From Flavobacterium sp. HBTb2-11-1 (GTDB lineage: Bacteria > Bacteroidota > Bacteroidia > Flavobacteriales > Flavobacteriaceae), in assembly GCF_009826975.1 (NCBI RefSeq), contig NZ_WUMO01000001.1, positions 496,001 through 560,000 of the forward strand: a stretch of 64,000 bases of DNA, given 5' to 3'. A program made the position numbers and the translations under genes. Below, piece by piece: positions 26,310-35,214 of this stretch. How positions within the stretch are numbered: the first letter of the stretch is position 1; the number at the start of each line of letters is the position of its first letter. Below the pieces are notes generated by a model. That model made no database searches, was not told the DNA's origin, and worked only from the letters and a program-made list of their open reading frames with translations.

Positions 26310-26440
26310 ACGGAAAAAGCATCATAAATTAGGGTAAAACCTGCTTAATTTTACTGGGCATTTTTGTTCGGTAAATTTTTGCGTATAATAGTTTTTGCTA
26401 AAATAAGTCTCAGAAATTTAACAAACACTTTTAGATAAAA

Positions 26441-26472
26441 TTTGTTTGTTAGAGAAATTAGTAGTTAATTTG
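26441..26472 (+). promoter_or_regulatory. Promoter of the SAM-I riboswitch and metX operon
   Basis: TTTG at 26441-26444, 20 bases, then TTAATTTG at 26465-26472 (second base off consensus). Confidence 0.45.
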
Positions 26473-26501
26473 CACCGTTAAGTTCAAACACGTATTGAAA
26501 T

Positions 26502-26606
26502 GTTATAAAGAAAGGACGAGGGATTAGACCCGATGAATCCTTAGCAACCCTTCGGTAAAACGAAGAAGGTGCTACATTCTACCACGCCCAAACGTGGAAA
26601 GATAAC
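26502..26606 (+). ncRNA. SAM-I (S-box) riboswitch upstream of metX-thrA
   Basis: Conserved S-box core is present in order: GACGAGGGATTAGACCCGAT, GAATCCTTAGCAACC, a P3 stem (CTTCG-CGAAG), AAGGTGCTACATTC, a P4 stem (CCACG-CGTGG) and GGAAAGATAAC. P1 closes with GTTAT (26502-26506) and ATAAC. SAM binding should lower expression of the homoserine branch downstream. No strong terminator follows, so control may act on translation or through a weak CTAG hairpin near 26622. Confidence 0.93.
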
Positions 26607-26681
26607 AACAAGATTTTTTTCTAGTTAAACCTAGTTTTTCTTTCTAATATTTCCATATACAAATCAGATAATACAATAGAT

Positions 26682-27671
26682 TTGAAATTGGAAAATATAC
26701 CAAACCCTATTATAATTCAAGAGTTCATCACAGAAAGTGGTGCAGCTTATCATTCTATACCTTTGCATTTTACATTGGCAGGCCAGCCTTTGCATAGTGC
26801 ACCAATTGTATTGGTTAATCATGCTTTAACAGGAAATGCGCAAGTAACTGGAGAAAATGGCTGGTGGAATGACTTAATTGGCGAAGGTAAAACCATCGAT
26901 ACTGCCATTTATACCATCTTGTCTTTTGATGTTCCTGGAAACGGAAACAATTCTTTCTTGATAGAAAATTATCTTGATTTTATGGCTAGAGATGTGGCGA
27001 GAATCTTCATTGAAGGTGTAAAAGCTTTACATATTGAAAAGCTTTTTGCAGTTATCGGAGGTTCTGTAGGAGGCGGAATTGCTTGGGAAATCTTAGCTTT
27101 AGAACCTAATATAACAGAAAACCTTATTCCGATTGCGAGCGACTGGAAATCGACCGACTGGCTTATTGCCAATTGTTTTCTTCAGGAACAAATTCTAAAC
27201 AATTCTTCTCGACCAATCGAAGATGCAAGAATTCATGCCATGCTTTGTTATCGTTCGCCAGAATCATTCAAAGAGAAATTCCAAAGAACAATCAATCAAG
27301 ATCTTTTGATTTTTAATATCGAAAGCTGGCTGGCACATCACGGCAAAAAATTGCAGAAAAGATTCCAATTGTCTTCTTATAAATTAATGAATCAATTGCT
27401 TAAAACAATTGATATTACTAGAAATAGTGAAAGCTTTGAAAACTTGTTGTCCAAAACAAAAGCTTCAATTCATATTATCGGAATCAATTCAGATTTGTTT
27501 TTTACGGCAAAAGAAAACGTAGAAACCTATGAAGAATTGAAGAAGTTTAAAGACAATGTTTTCTACAGCGAAATTGATTCGGTTCACGGACATGACGCTT
27601 TTTTAATCGAGTACAAACAATTAGATCATTTACTTGCCGACATTTTTAAGGCAGAAACAATAAAGAAATAA
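26682..27671 (+). CDS. metX: Homoserine O-acetyltransferase (MetX-like alpha/beta hydrolase)
   Basis: A 329-residue alpha/beta-hydrolase-fold acyltransferase, expected to activate homoserine with an acetyl group for MetY/MetZ. The oxyanion-loop LVNHALTGNAQ, nucleophile elbow GGSVGGG (usually GxSMGG), aspartate in INSDLFF and histidine in VHGHDAF are visible. The start is a TTG at 26682; no ATG occurs in frame before residue 96, which is inside the conserved core. It lies 76 bases after the SAM-I riboswitch and two bases before the aspartokinase gene. It is shorter and more divergent than proteobacterial MetX, so acyl specificity is inferred from context. Confidence 0.85.
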   Translation: MKLENIPNPIIIQEFITESGAAYHSIPLHFTLAGQPLHSAPIVLVNHALTGNAQVTGENGWWNDLIGEGKTIDTAIYTILSFDVPGNGNNSFLIENYLDFMARDVARIFIEGVKALHIEKLFAVIGGSVGGGIAWEILALEPNITENLIPIASDWKSTDWLIANCFLQEQILNNSSRPIEDARIHAMLCYRSPESFKEKFQRTINQDLLIFNIESWLAHHGKKLQKRFQLSSYKLMNQLLKTIDITRNSESFENLLSKTKASIHIIGINSDLFFTAKENVETYEELKKFKDNVFYSEIDSVHGHDAFLIEYKQLDHLLADIFKAETIKK

Positions 27672-27673
27672 AA

Positions 27674-30088
27674 ATGAAAGTATTAAAATTTGGAGGTAAA
27701 TCATTAGCAAACGGAGAAGGACTTAACAAAGTTGTTTCAATCATTTCAGATAAAGTAAATCAAGGCGAAAAAATTGCCGTTGTCGTTTCTGCACGTGGAA
27801 ATGCGACAGATGAGCTTGAATTTATCTTAAGCATTGCTGCTAAAAATGGCAGTTATAAAGAATTATTAGAGAATTTTAAAAAATATCAAATATCAGATTA
27901 CCCGCAAGTTGATTTGTCTGAAGAGTTTAATGTTTTAGATAAACTTTTTGAAGGTGTTAGCTTAATTGGCGATTACAGCAAAAAAATCAAAGATCAGATT
28001 TTGTCTAAAGGCGAATTGCTTTCGGCTAAATTATTGACGGCTATTTTACTAGAAAAAGGAATTCCAGCCAATTTTGTAGATACAAGAGAATTATTGAAAA
28101 CTGATTCTAAATTTGGTGATGCACAGCCATTAGAACAGCTTTCTAAGAAAAACGTAGTCAATTATTTTAAAGAACATAACGGAGAAACGGTTAATATAGT
28201 TACAGGTTTCATTGGATCTAATAACAACAACGACACAACTACTTTAGGTAGAAATGGCAGTAACTATACCGCTTCGTTAATCGCAAATTATTTAAATGCT
28301 GAAGAATTGCAGAACTTCACGCATGTAGACGGAATCTACACTGCAAATCCTGATTTGGTTGCAGATGCTAAGAAAATCGAATATTTATCGTTTAATGAAG
28401 CAAATGAGCTGGCAAATTTTGGAGCTACAATTTTGCATGCTAAAACGATTATTCCATTATTGGAAAAAAATATTCCGTTACGAATTTTAAATACTTTCAA
28501 CCACGAAAATCGCGGAACTTTAATTACTTCAGATTCTTCAAAAGAAGGAATTAAAACGCTTTCTGTTTTAGAAAATGTTTCTCTCGTAAATCTTGAAGGA
28601 CGAGGATTGCTTGGAAAAGCTGGAGTTGACGCTCGAATTTTTAAAGTAATGGGAGATAATAATATCAGTGTAAGCATCATTTCTCAAGGTTCTTCAGAAA
28701 GAGGAATCGGACTTGTGGTTGCAACTGATAAAGCAACAACAGCAGTTGTAGAATTAGAAAAAGAGTTTGAAAATGACTTTTATTCTAAAGATGTAAATCA
28801 GATTACGGTAACAGACAATGTATCGGTAATTTCAATTATCGGACAGGATTTGAGCACTTTCCATAAACCTTACACAGCTTTAATCAAAAATAAAATTGTT
28901 CCGATTTTGTTTAACAACACTGTAACGGGTAAAAACGTGAGTTTGGTTGTTAAAAAAGAGGAATTAAACAAAGCATTAAACGTAATTCACGGAGAGATTT
29001 TTGGAGTTTCTAAAAAGATCAACATTGCTATTTTCGGTCACGGATTAGTGGGAGGAACTTTAATCAATCAGATTTTAGAATCGGCTGCGGCAATTGAAAA
29101 ACGTAAAGACATTAAGTTGAATGTTTTTGCTATAGCGAATTCTAAAAAACTGCTTTTAAACAAATACGGTGTTAATAGCAATTGGAAAAATGATATTGCA
29201 ACTAAAGGTGAAGCTTATACTATCAAAGATATTATCGCTTACGCTAATGAACATCATTTAGAAAACTTAATTGCGATTGATAATACGGCTAGTGCAACTT
29301 TCGTTGAAAATTATATTCCGCTTGTAGAAAGCAGTTTCGATTTGATTTCTTCTAATAAAGTGGCGAATACTTTAACGTATGGTTTCTACAAAGAATTGAG
29401 AAAAGCTTTGGCCGAAAATCAAAAGAATTATCTGTACGAAACCAATGTTGGTGCTGGATTGCCGCTAATTGACACCATTAAATTATTGCACCTTTCAGGA
29501 GAAAATATCACAAAAATAAAAGGAGTTTTCTCTGGAACATTGAGCTATTTATTCAATAATTTCTCTGCGAAAGATGCGCCTTTCAGCGAAATTTTGCAGG
29601 AAGCAATTGACAACGGATATACAGAACCAGACCCGCGTGAAGATTTATGCGGAAATGACGTGGGTAGAAAATTATTGATTTTGGCAAGAGAATTAGATTT
29701 GCAAAATGAATTTGAAGAAATTTCTATTCAGAATTTAATTCCAGAACACTTGCGTGAAGGAAGCGTTGCCGATTTCTTGACAAAACTGAAAGAATTCGAT
29801 ACGATTTATGCTAAAATAAAAGCAGACCAAGAGCCAAATCACGTTTTAAGATATATTGGCGAATTGTCTGGTGATTTGCAGAATGATAAAGGAAATTTAG
29901 AAGTAAAATTAGTTTCAGTTCCAAAAGATACTGCATTGGGCGGATTAAAAGGTTCTGATTCTTTCTTCGAAATTTATACAGAATCTTACGGAGATCGTCC
30001 AATTGTTATTCAAGGAGCTGGTGCAGGTTCTGCAGTAACAGCGAGAGGAGTTTTCGGAGATATTTTGAGATTGTCTGATAAAGGGTAA
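27674..30088 (+). CDS. thrA: Bifunctional aspartokinase / homoserine dehydrogenase
   Basis: An 804-residue fusion catalysing the first and third steps from aspartate to homoserine. The aspartokinase domain starts with KFGGKSLANGEG and contains TTLGRNGSNYTASL; ACT-type regulatory segments follow at about residues 300-440; the dehydrogenase domain starts near residue 450 (IAIFGHGLVGG) with SNKVAN, VGAGLP, SGTLSY, GYTEPDPRED and GNDVGRK all intact. It is two bases downstream of metX, so the riboswitch likely feeds homoserine supply into the methionine branch. Whether it serves as ThrA or MetL is undetermined. Confidence 0.95.
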   Translation: MKVLKFGGKSLANGEGLNKVVSIISDKVNQGEKIAVVVSARGNATDELEFILSIAAKNGSYKELLENFKKYQISDYPQVDLSEEFNVLDKLFEGVSLIGDYSKKIKDQILSKGELLSAKLLTAILLEKGIPANFVDTRELLKTDSKFGDAQPLEQLSKKNVVNYFKEHNGETVNIVTGFIGSNNNNDTTTLGRNGSNYTASLIANYLNAEELQNFTHVDGIYTANPDLVADAKKIEYLSFNEANELANFGATILHAKTIIPLLEKNIPLRILNTFNHENRGTLITSDSSKEGIKTLSVLENVSLVNLEGRGLLGKAGVDARIFKVMGDNNISVSIISQGSSERGIGLVVATDKATTAVVELEKEFENDFYSKDVNQITVTDNVSVISIIGQDLSTFHKPYTALIKNKIVPILFNNTVTGKNVSLVVKKEELNKALNVIHGEIFGVSKKINIAIFGHGLVGGTLINQILESAAAIEKRKDIKLNVFAIANSKKLLLNKYGVNSNWKNDIATKGEAYTIKDIIAYANEHHLENLIAIDNTASATFVENYIPLVESSFDLISSNKVANTLTYGFYKELRKALAENQKNYLYETNVGAGLPLIDTIKLLHLSGENITKIKGVFSGTLSYLFNNFSAKDAPFSEILQEAIDNGYTEPDPREDLCGNDVGRKLLILARELDLQNEFEEISIQNLIPEHLREGSVADFLTKLKEFDTIYAKIKADQEPNHVLRYIGELSGDLQNDKGNLEVKLVSVPKDTALGGLKGSDSFFEIYTESYGDRPIVIQGAGAGSAVTARGVFGDILRLSDKG

Positions 30089-30165
30089 ATACGATTTTAG
30101 ATTTTAGATTGCAGATTTTAGATTGAAATCTGAAACGAAACAAAAACAAAAAAAATAACAACACA

Positions 30166-30591
30166 ATGAAAGTAACTTTAAACAGAGTAAATGACGCATT
30201 TCATTTTAAAGTAAAAAATGAACGCGGACACGTAGTTGACGTTGACAGCAGAGCCGAATTTGGCGGAAGCGATTTGGGTGCTAGCCCAATGGAATTGGTA
30301 TTAATGGGTGTTGCAGGATGCAGCGCTATTGATATGATTTCGATCTTAAAGAAACAGCGTCAGGAAATCACTTCTTTCAACGCTGAGGTTGAAGGAACTC
30401 GTGTGCAAATAGAAGAAGCAAAACCTTTCAAGGAAATCGATGTGGTTTTCTATTTAGAAGGAGAAATCAATCCAGAAAAAGCAAAAAAAGCAGCGCAGCT
30501 TTCTTTCGAGAAATATTGCTCGGTTGCCAAAACGGTTGAACCAACAGCTACCATAAAATACAAAGTAGTTTTAAACAACGAAGCTTTGTAA
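30166..30591 (+). CDS. OsmC family protein
   Basis: A 141-residue OsmC/Ohr-type protein. The two conserved cysteines are present in GVAGCSAIDMISILKKQR and SFEKYCSVAKTVEP, as in thiol-dependent hydroperoxide reductases. It lies between thrA and metZ in the riboswitch-controlled cluster, so a role in thiol or peroxide handling during sulfur metabolism is plausible, but this is inference from context. Length is normal. Confidence 0.9.
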   Translation: MKVTLNRVNDAFHFKVKNERGHVVDVDSRAEFGGSDLGASPMELVLMGVAGCSAIDMISILKKQRQEITSFNAEVEGTRVQIEEAKPFKEIDVVFYLEGEINPEKAKKAAQLSFEKYCSVAKTVEPTATIKYKVVLNNEAL

Positions 30592-30729
30592 GAATAGAAA
30601 ATTAGTCAATTACAGAATTAGATAATTCTCCGTTAATTGAAAAAACTAGAAAAATTATTTTGCGAAACTTTGTGTTTCACTTTGTGAATCTCTGCGAAAT
30701 AACCATTCAAAAAAACAAAAAACAACACA

Positions 30730-31902
30730 ATGAATACAGAAGAATTTGGTTTTGAAACACAAGCCATTAGAACACAATTAGAAAGATCTCAATATTTAGA
30801 ACACTCGGTGCCTTTGTACCTTTCATCAAGCTTCGTTTTTGAAGATGCGGAAGACATGAGAGCTTCTTTTACAGAAGAAAAAGGAAGAAATATTTACAGT
30901 CGTTTCAGCAACCCGAACACTACAGAATTTGTAGATAAAATCTGCAAAATGGAAAGTGCTGAATCTGGTTACGCTTTTGCAACAGGAATGGCAGCAGTAT
31001 ATTCTACTTTTGCGGCATTATTGAATTCTGGAGATCATATTGTTTCTGCGAGCAGTGTTTTTGGTTCTACTCACGCTTTGTTTATGACTTATTTTCCAAA
31101 ATGGAATATCGAAACTTCTTATTTCGAAATTAATAAACCAGAGACAATCGAGAGTTTCATTAAACCAAACACCAAAATATTATACGCCGAATCTCCAACA
31201 AATCCTGGAGTAGATGTTATCGATTTAGAATTGCTGGGAAATATCGCTAAAAAACACAACTTGATTCTAATTATCGACAACTGTTTTGCAACGCCATATT
31301 TGCAGCAGCCAATTAAATTTGGAGCACATTTAGTTATCCATTCAGCTACAAAATTAATTGATGGACAGGGGAGAGTTTTAGGTGGGGTAACAGTTGGAGA
31401 TGCTGAATTAATCAGACAGATTTATTTGTTTTCACGAAATACTGGGCCAGCTTTGGCGCCGTTTAATGCTTGGGTTTTGTCTAAAAGTTTAGAGACTTTG
31501 GCAGTTCGTGTAGACAGACATTGCGAAAATGCTTTGAAAGTAGCTGAATTTTTGGAGAGTCATCCAAATGTAAACAGCGTCAAATATCCGTTCTTGAAAT
31601 CTCATCCGCAATACGAAATTGCTAAAAAACAGATGAAAGCGGGTGGGAACATCATCGCATTTGAAATCAAAGGCGGAATCGAAGCGGGAAGAAAATTCTT
31701 GAACAGCATTAAACTTTGCTCATTATCGGCAAATATTGGCGATACAAGAACCATTGTTACGCATCCGGCTTCTACAACACACAGCAAATTATCTGAAGAA
31801 GATCAGCTGGCGGTGGGAATCACGCAAGGATTGGTTCGTGTTTCTGTCGGTTTAGAAACGGTTGAAGATGTAATCGCAGATTTAAAGCAGGCACTTTCTT
31901 AA
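30730..31902 (+). CDS. metZ: O-succinylhomoserine sulfhydrylase-type trans-sulfuration enzyme
   Basis: A 390-residue PLP enzyme of the Cys/Met metabolism family. The PLP lysine is in HSATKLIDGQGRVLGG, where the GQGR tract is typical of MetZ. FGFETQAIRTQ and SRFSNPNTTEF fit the N terminus. It is expected to form homocysteine directly from an acylated homoserine and sulfide; a cystathionine gamma-synthase activity cannot be excluded. It is the last gene of the metX-thrA-osmC-metZ group and is followed by a strong hairpin. Confidence 0.9.
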   Translation: MNTEEFGFETQAIRTQLERSQYLEHSVPLYLSSSFVFEDAEDMRASFTEEKGRNIYSRFSNPNTTEFVDKICKMESAESGYAFATGMAAVYSTFAALLNSGDHIVSASSVFGSTHALFMTYFPKWNIETSYFEINKPETIESFIKPNTKILYAESPTNPGVDVIDLELLGNIAKKHNLILIIDNCFATPYLQQPIKFGAHLVIHSATKLIDGQGRVLGGVTVGDAELIRQIYLFSRNTGPALAPFNAWVLSKSLETLAVRVDRHCENALKVAEFLESHPNVNSVKYPFLKSHPQYEIAKKQMKAGGNIIAFEIKGGIEAGRKFLNSIKLCSLSANIGDTRTIVTHPASTTHSKLSEEDQLAVGITQGLVRVSVGLETVEDVIADLKQALS

Positions 31903-31947
31903 TTTAAGATTTCAGACTTCAGATTTTTAGATTCCTGAATTATATTT

Positions 31948-32000
31948 TGACGATTTTTAACTGTAAATTTATTACTGTTAAAAATCGTCATTCTTTTTAA
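31948..32000 (+). terminator. Terminator after metZ
   Basis: TGACGATTTTTAAC (31948-31961) and GTTAAAAATCGTCA (31977-31990) form a perfect 14-bp stem, followed by TTCTTTTT. Confidence 0.75.
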
Positions 32001-32003
32001 TGG

Positions 32004-32029
32004 TTGTTGATGTAAAAAGTATATTTTTG
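32004..32029 (+). promoter_or_regulatory. Promoter of the RDD family gene
   Basis: TATTTTTG at 32022-32029 matches the -7 box; a TTG at 32004-32006 is 15 bases upstream, slightly close. Confidence 0.5.
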
Positions 32030-32072
32030 TTGTGATCAACAAACTATATTTAGTAAAAATACCAATTAGCAT

Positions 32073-32573
32073 ATGAGCAACACTACTTACATTCTTGATG
32101 ATAAATTATTAGCTTCTAGCGGAGCGCGTTTTTTAAATTATATTCTGGATCTATTATTTTTTTTCATTTTCTTTATGATGATCATTTTTTTTCTAGGTAT
32201 TTTAATTGGCTTAGGGTTTGCAAATTTGGCAGTTTGGATGGACAATCTGGGAGATTTTGGATGGAATATTATGGCTATTATTATTTCGCTTATTTACTAC
32301 CTGATTTTTGAAGGGTTATTTGCAAGGTCGATAGCTAAATTTATCACTGGTACTGTGGTGGTAGATGAAAATGGACAAAAACCTGATTTTGCCACTATTT
32401 TTAAGAGAAGCTTGTGCCGTTTTATTCCGTTTGATGCATTTACTTTCTTAGGAGGATCAAGAGGATGGCATGATTCTTTTTCCCACACTTATGTAGTTAA
32501 CAAAAAAGCTTTGGAAGAAGAAATGAGAATGTTTCAAGAATTCAATTTAATTGGAACTAACGAAGTAATTTGA
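32073..32573 (+). CDS. RDD family membrane protein
   Basis: A 166-residue inner-membrane protein. RFLNYILDLLFFF opens the RDD domain with its Arg/Asp pair, followed by hydrophobic segments at about residues 24-50 and 65-85, and a soluble C terminus (SFSHTYVVNKKALEEEMRM). The function of the family is unsettled; some members affect transport or membrane stability. It has its own promoter and lies between metZ and the Rrf2 regulator without a clear link to sulfur metabolism. Confidence 0.88.
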   Translation: MSNTTYILDDKLLASSGARFLNYILDLLFFFIFFMMIIFFLGILIGLGFANLAVWMDNLGDFGWNIMAIIISLIYYLIFEGLFARSIAKFITGTVVVDENGQKPDFATIFKRSLCRFIPFDAFTFLGGSRGWHDSFSHTYVVNKKALEEEMRMFQEFNLIGTNEVI

Positions 32574-32626
32574 TAGAATTAGTAGAATTTAACTATCTAA
32601 CTATTATTTTTCTCATTTAAAAAAAC

Positions 32627-32634
32627 TATTTTTG
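32627..32634 (+). promoter_or_regulatory. -7 element of the Rrf2 regulator gene
   Basis: TATTTTTG, exact match to TAnnTTTG, about 75 bases before the GTG start; no TTG at the right distance. The leader contains ATCTAAAATCT-like repeated words. Confidence 0.45.
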
Positions 32635-32707
32635 TTGCAGAATAATATGGAATTGTTCATTTTAGGAAAATCTAAAATCTAGATTCTACAATCTAAAATA
32701 TAAAATA

Positions 32708-33118
32708 GTGCTTTCAAAGAAAACAAAATACGGAATTAAAGCTTTAACTTATTTAGCTAGACGTGAGAATAATGAGCCTGTACAAATTGCAGAAATTGCC
32801 AAAAGCGAGCATATTTCGATCAAATTTTTAGAAAGTATTTTGTTGCTTCTGAGAAATTCCGGTTTTCTCGGGGCTAAAAAAGGAAAAGGAGGAGGTTATT
32901 ACCTAATAAAAGATCCAAAAGATATTAGTATGGCAAAGGTCTATCGAATTTTAGAGGGGCCAATTGCCTTATTGCCTTGTGCAAGTCATAATTTCTACGA
33001 AAGATGCGATGATTGCGATGATGAATCAACTTGTGCAGCACGCCGATTGATGACTGAAGTTCGCGACAATACGCTTAAAATATTAGAAAGCAATTCTTTG
33101 GCAGATATAGCATTCTAA
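32708..33118 (+). CDS. Rrf2 family transcriptional regulator with cysteine cluster
   Basis: A 136-residue winged-helix regulator. The start is a GTG giving MLSKKTKYGIKALTYLA, the standard Rrf2 N terminus; the wing GAKKGKGGGYYL is present. Four cysteines are clustered at about residues 97-115 (PCASHNFYERCDDCDDESTC), consistent with an Fe-S cluster or thiol sensor, as in IscR, NsrR or RsrR. It is encoded next to sulfate assimilation genes, so it is the best candidate for a local sulfur regulator, by analogy with CymR in Bacillus, which is also Rrf2. Targets are not proven. Confidence 0.9.
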   Translation: MLSKKTKYGIKALTYLARRENNEPVQIAEIAKSEHISIKFLESILLLLRNSGFLGAKKGKGGGYYLIKDPKDISMAKVYRILEGPIALLPCASHNFYERCDDCDDESTCAARRLMTEVRDNTLKILESNSLADIAF

Positions 33119-33125
33119 AAAAAAA

Positions 33126-33187
33126 TAAACCATATAAGTTCATTTAACAAGCTTTACGCAAAGACTAAAATGAACTTATATGGTTTA
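33126..33187. repeat. Dispersed inverted-repeat element, copy B
   Basis: Two perfect 20-base arms (33126-33145 and 33168-33187; TAAACCATATAAGTT...) around a 22-base loop containing CTTTACGCAAAG. The right arm repeats the end of copy A at 24320-24347. It lies between convergent genes and may also terminate transcription. Confidence 0.75.
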
Positions 33188-33197
33188 AAAAATTGCC

Positions 33198-33980
33198 TTA
33201 AAAGATCAATTTATATCCAGCCAAGAAAAGCATTACTGCAATTGCATTTCTAAGAAACTGGTCTGGCACTTTTCCGCTTAGCATGCTTCCCATATAGATT
33301 CCTGGAAGCGATCCCATTAATAATTGTCCTAGTAAACCTAAATCTAGATTTCCCATAGAGGCATGTCCGATTCCGGCAACTAAAGTTAACGGAACAGCAT
33401 GTGCAATTTCAGTTCCAACCAAACGAGGTGTTGGTAACAGCGGATATAAGAAAAATAAGGTTACAGTTCCTAATGCGCCAGCTCCAATAGAGGTTAAGGT
33501 TACAGTTGCCCCTAATAAAACACCGATTCCAATTGTCAGCATGTTTTGAGTAGTACTTTCGCTGTGGAATTTATCTCCAGCATGTTTCTGAGAAAATTTC
33601 AAAAGCCTTTTTTTGAATATAATGGCGACAGAGGTAAATAGTAATGCCCAGCCCAAACTATATTTAATGACGTGGTTTATAGTTTCGATGTCGGTTTTAA
33701 TGCTGTTTAAAATCCACAAAGTCAGCAATGCAGCGGGAACACTCCCTAAAGTCAGCCAGCCTGTAATTTTCCAGTTGATGTTGCCTTTTTTATTGTGTAC
33801 AAATATTCCGCCAGCTTTGGTAAATGCGGCATAAAGTAAATCGGTTCCTACTGCTGTTGTTGGGGGGATATTAAAGTATAATAAAATGGGGGTCATTAAA
33901 GAACCGCCGCCAACTCCAGTTAATCCTACAATGAAACCAACAGTTAATCCGGCAATTACAAGACCTATTTGAAAATCCAT
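33198..33980 (-). CDS. TauE/SafE family permease (sulfite exporter-like)
   Basis: A 260-residue inner-membrane protein of the TauE/SafE (DUF81) family with about eight hydrophobic segments. The family repeats are visible as GLTGVGGGSLMTPILLY and GATVTLTSIGAGALGTVTLFF. The ATG at 33980 (MDFQIGLVIAG) is chosen over an in-frame TTG nine codons upstream because the hydrophobic domain starts right after it. Proteins of this family move sulfite, sulfoacetate or related anions. It is convergent with the Rrf2 gene and divergent from a second TauE-like gene heading the sulfate operon. Confidence 0.87.
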   Translation of the reverse strand: MDFQIGLVIAGLTVGFIVGLTGVGGGSLMTPILLYFNIPPTTAVGTDLLYAAFTKAGGIFVHNKKGNINWKITGWLTLGSVPAALLTLWILNSIKTDIETINHVIKYSLGWALLFTSVAIIFKKRLLKFSQKHAGDKFHSESTTQNMLTIGIGVLLGATVTLTSIGAGALGTVTLFFLYPLLPTPRLVGTEIAHAVPLTLVAGIGHASMGNLDLGLLGQLLMGSLPGIYMGSMLSGKVPDQFLRNAIAVMLFLAGYKLIF

Positions 33981-34202
33981 GCTAAAAAATTTGGCGCTAA
34001 AATACAATATTTTTATAATAATCCTATCGATTTTATAGACATTAAAAAAATGTATTTAACAACCAAATGTTTTTGACTCATAAATTGTTGGAATATCGTG
34101 AAATACGGTGTTATTTGTGAAATTATACTGCAAAATTCTTAAAACTCTCTTTTAGAACATAATAAATGAAGATTTGAGGGGCTAAAAAAATAATAATATT
34201 GC

Positions 34203-34232
34203 TTTGTAATTTAGAAATAAATAGTATTTTTG
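34203..34232 (+). promoter_or_regulatory. Promoter of the sulfate assimilation operon
   Basis: TTTG at 34203-34206, 18 bases, then TATTTTTG at 34225-34232: a near-consensus promoter. The mRNA leader is about 65 bases. Confidence 0.7.
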
Positions 34233-34242
34233 CAAAGTAATC

Positions 34243-34264
34243 TACTAACCCGATAGGGTAATAG
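34243..34264 (+). promoter_or_regulatory. Candidate operator in the sulfate operon leader
   Basis: TACTA-ACC-CGATAGGGTAATAG, an imperfect dyad (TAACCC-GATA-GGGTAA core), starting about 10 bases after the -7 box. Nineteen of 22 bases agree with 19161-19182. The place just downstream of the promoter fits a repressor; the Rrf2 protein at 32708 is a candidate binder. Confidence 0.5.
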
Positions 34265-34300
34265 GTTTGAAACAAATTTAAACATGTTATATTGTTAAAT

Positions 34301-35188
34301 ATGGAGAAAGAACTGAAAATAAATAGTGCTGATTCTTTTAAAGAAAAGCTTTGGATTGGAATTCCTGTTGTTTTACTAGTAGGTTTATTATCTGTTTTAA
34401 TATATAATCATCACGCTGAATTTACGTGGGATGGATTTGTGAATGGTTTTAATGCGGAGTTCTTAGTGTTTTTAGCCATTGGAGTTTTTGCTCAATTGGT
34501 TGATGGTACTTTAGGAATGGGTTATGGAGCGACTTCAACATCGTTTTTATTAGCTTATGGAGTTCCACCTGTAGTAAGCAGTACAGCGGTTCACGTTTCA
34601 GAAATGTTTACAACGGGAGCATCAGCGCTTTCTCATCATCGTTTCGGTAACATCAATAAAAAACTGGTAAAGCATTTATTGATTCCCGGAGTTTTAGGCT
34701 CGATTACTGGAGCTTACTTATTATCTGATGTAATTGATGGCGACGTTATTAAGCCTTTTATTGCAGTTTATATGATGATTTTGGCAATTGTTATTATCAG
34801 GAAGGCATTAAAAAAGAGTATAGTAAAAAAGAAAACTAAAAAATTGGGCGCTTTAGCTGTTTTTGGCGGATTTATGGATTCTGTTGGAGGCGGGGGCTGG
34901 GGACCAATCGTAACTTCGACTTTATTAGGAAGAGGAAGAAATCCGAGATATACAATTGGTTCAGTAAACGCAGCTGAATTTGCGATTTCATTTGCAAGCG
35001 GAATTACTTTCATGCTTTTTGGAGGAATCCATGGCTGGCAGGTTATCATCGGACTAATTTTAGGAGGAGTCGTTTCAGCGCCTTTGGCAGCTTATTTAGT
35101 AAATAAAATTAAAAGAAAACCGATGATGGTCGCGGTTGGGATTCTAATTATAATATTGAGTTTAAAAACATTATCTAAATTATTGTAA
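34301..35188 (+). CDS. TauE/SafE family permease at the head of the sulfate operon
   Basis: A 295-residue polytopic membrane protein. ATG at 34301 is used; an in-frame TTG lies three codons earlier. Family segments are QLVDGTLGMGYGATSTSFLL and GGFMDSVGGGGWGPIVTSTLL. It is the first gene of the operon with cysH, cysD, cysN, sulfite reductase, cobA and the precorrin-2 dehydrogenase. No classical sulfate permease is present in the window, so this protein may import sulfate or export excess sulfite; the direction is not known. Confidence 0.87.
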   Translation: MEKELKINSADSFKEKLWIGIPVVLLVGLLSVLIYNHHAEFTWDGFVNGFNAEFLVFLAIGVFAQLVDGTLGMGYGATSTSFLLAYGVPPVVSSTAVHVSEMFTTGASALSHHRFGNINKKLVKHLLIPGVLGSITGAYLLSDVIDGDVIKPFIAVYMMILAIVIIRKALKKSIVKKKTKKLGALAVFGGFMDSVGGGGWGPIVTSTLLGRGRNPRYTIGSVNAAEFAISFASGITFMLFGGIHGWQVIIGLILGGVVSAPLAAYLVNKIKRKPMMVAVGILIIILSLKTLSKLL

Positions 35189-35214
35189 AAGATAATTTTA
35201 GAAAAGAAGAGATT

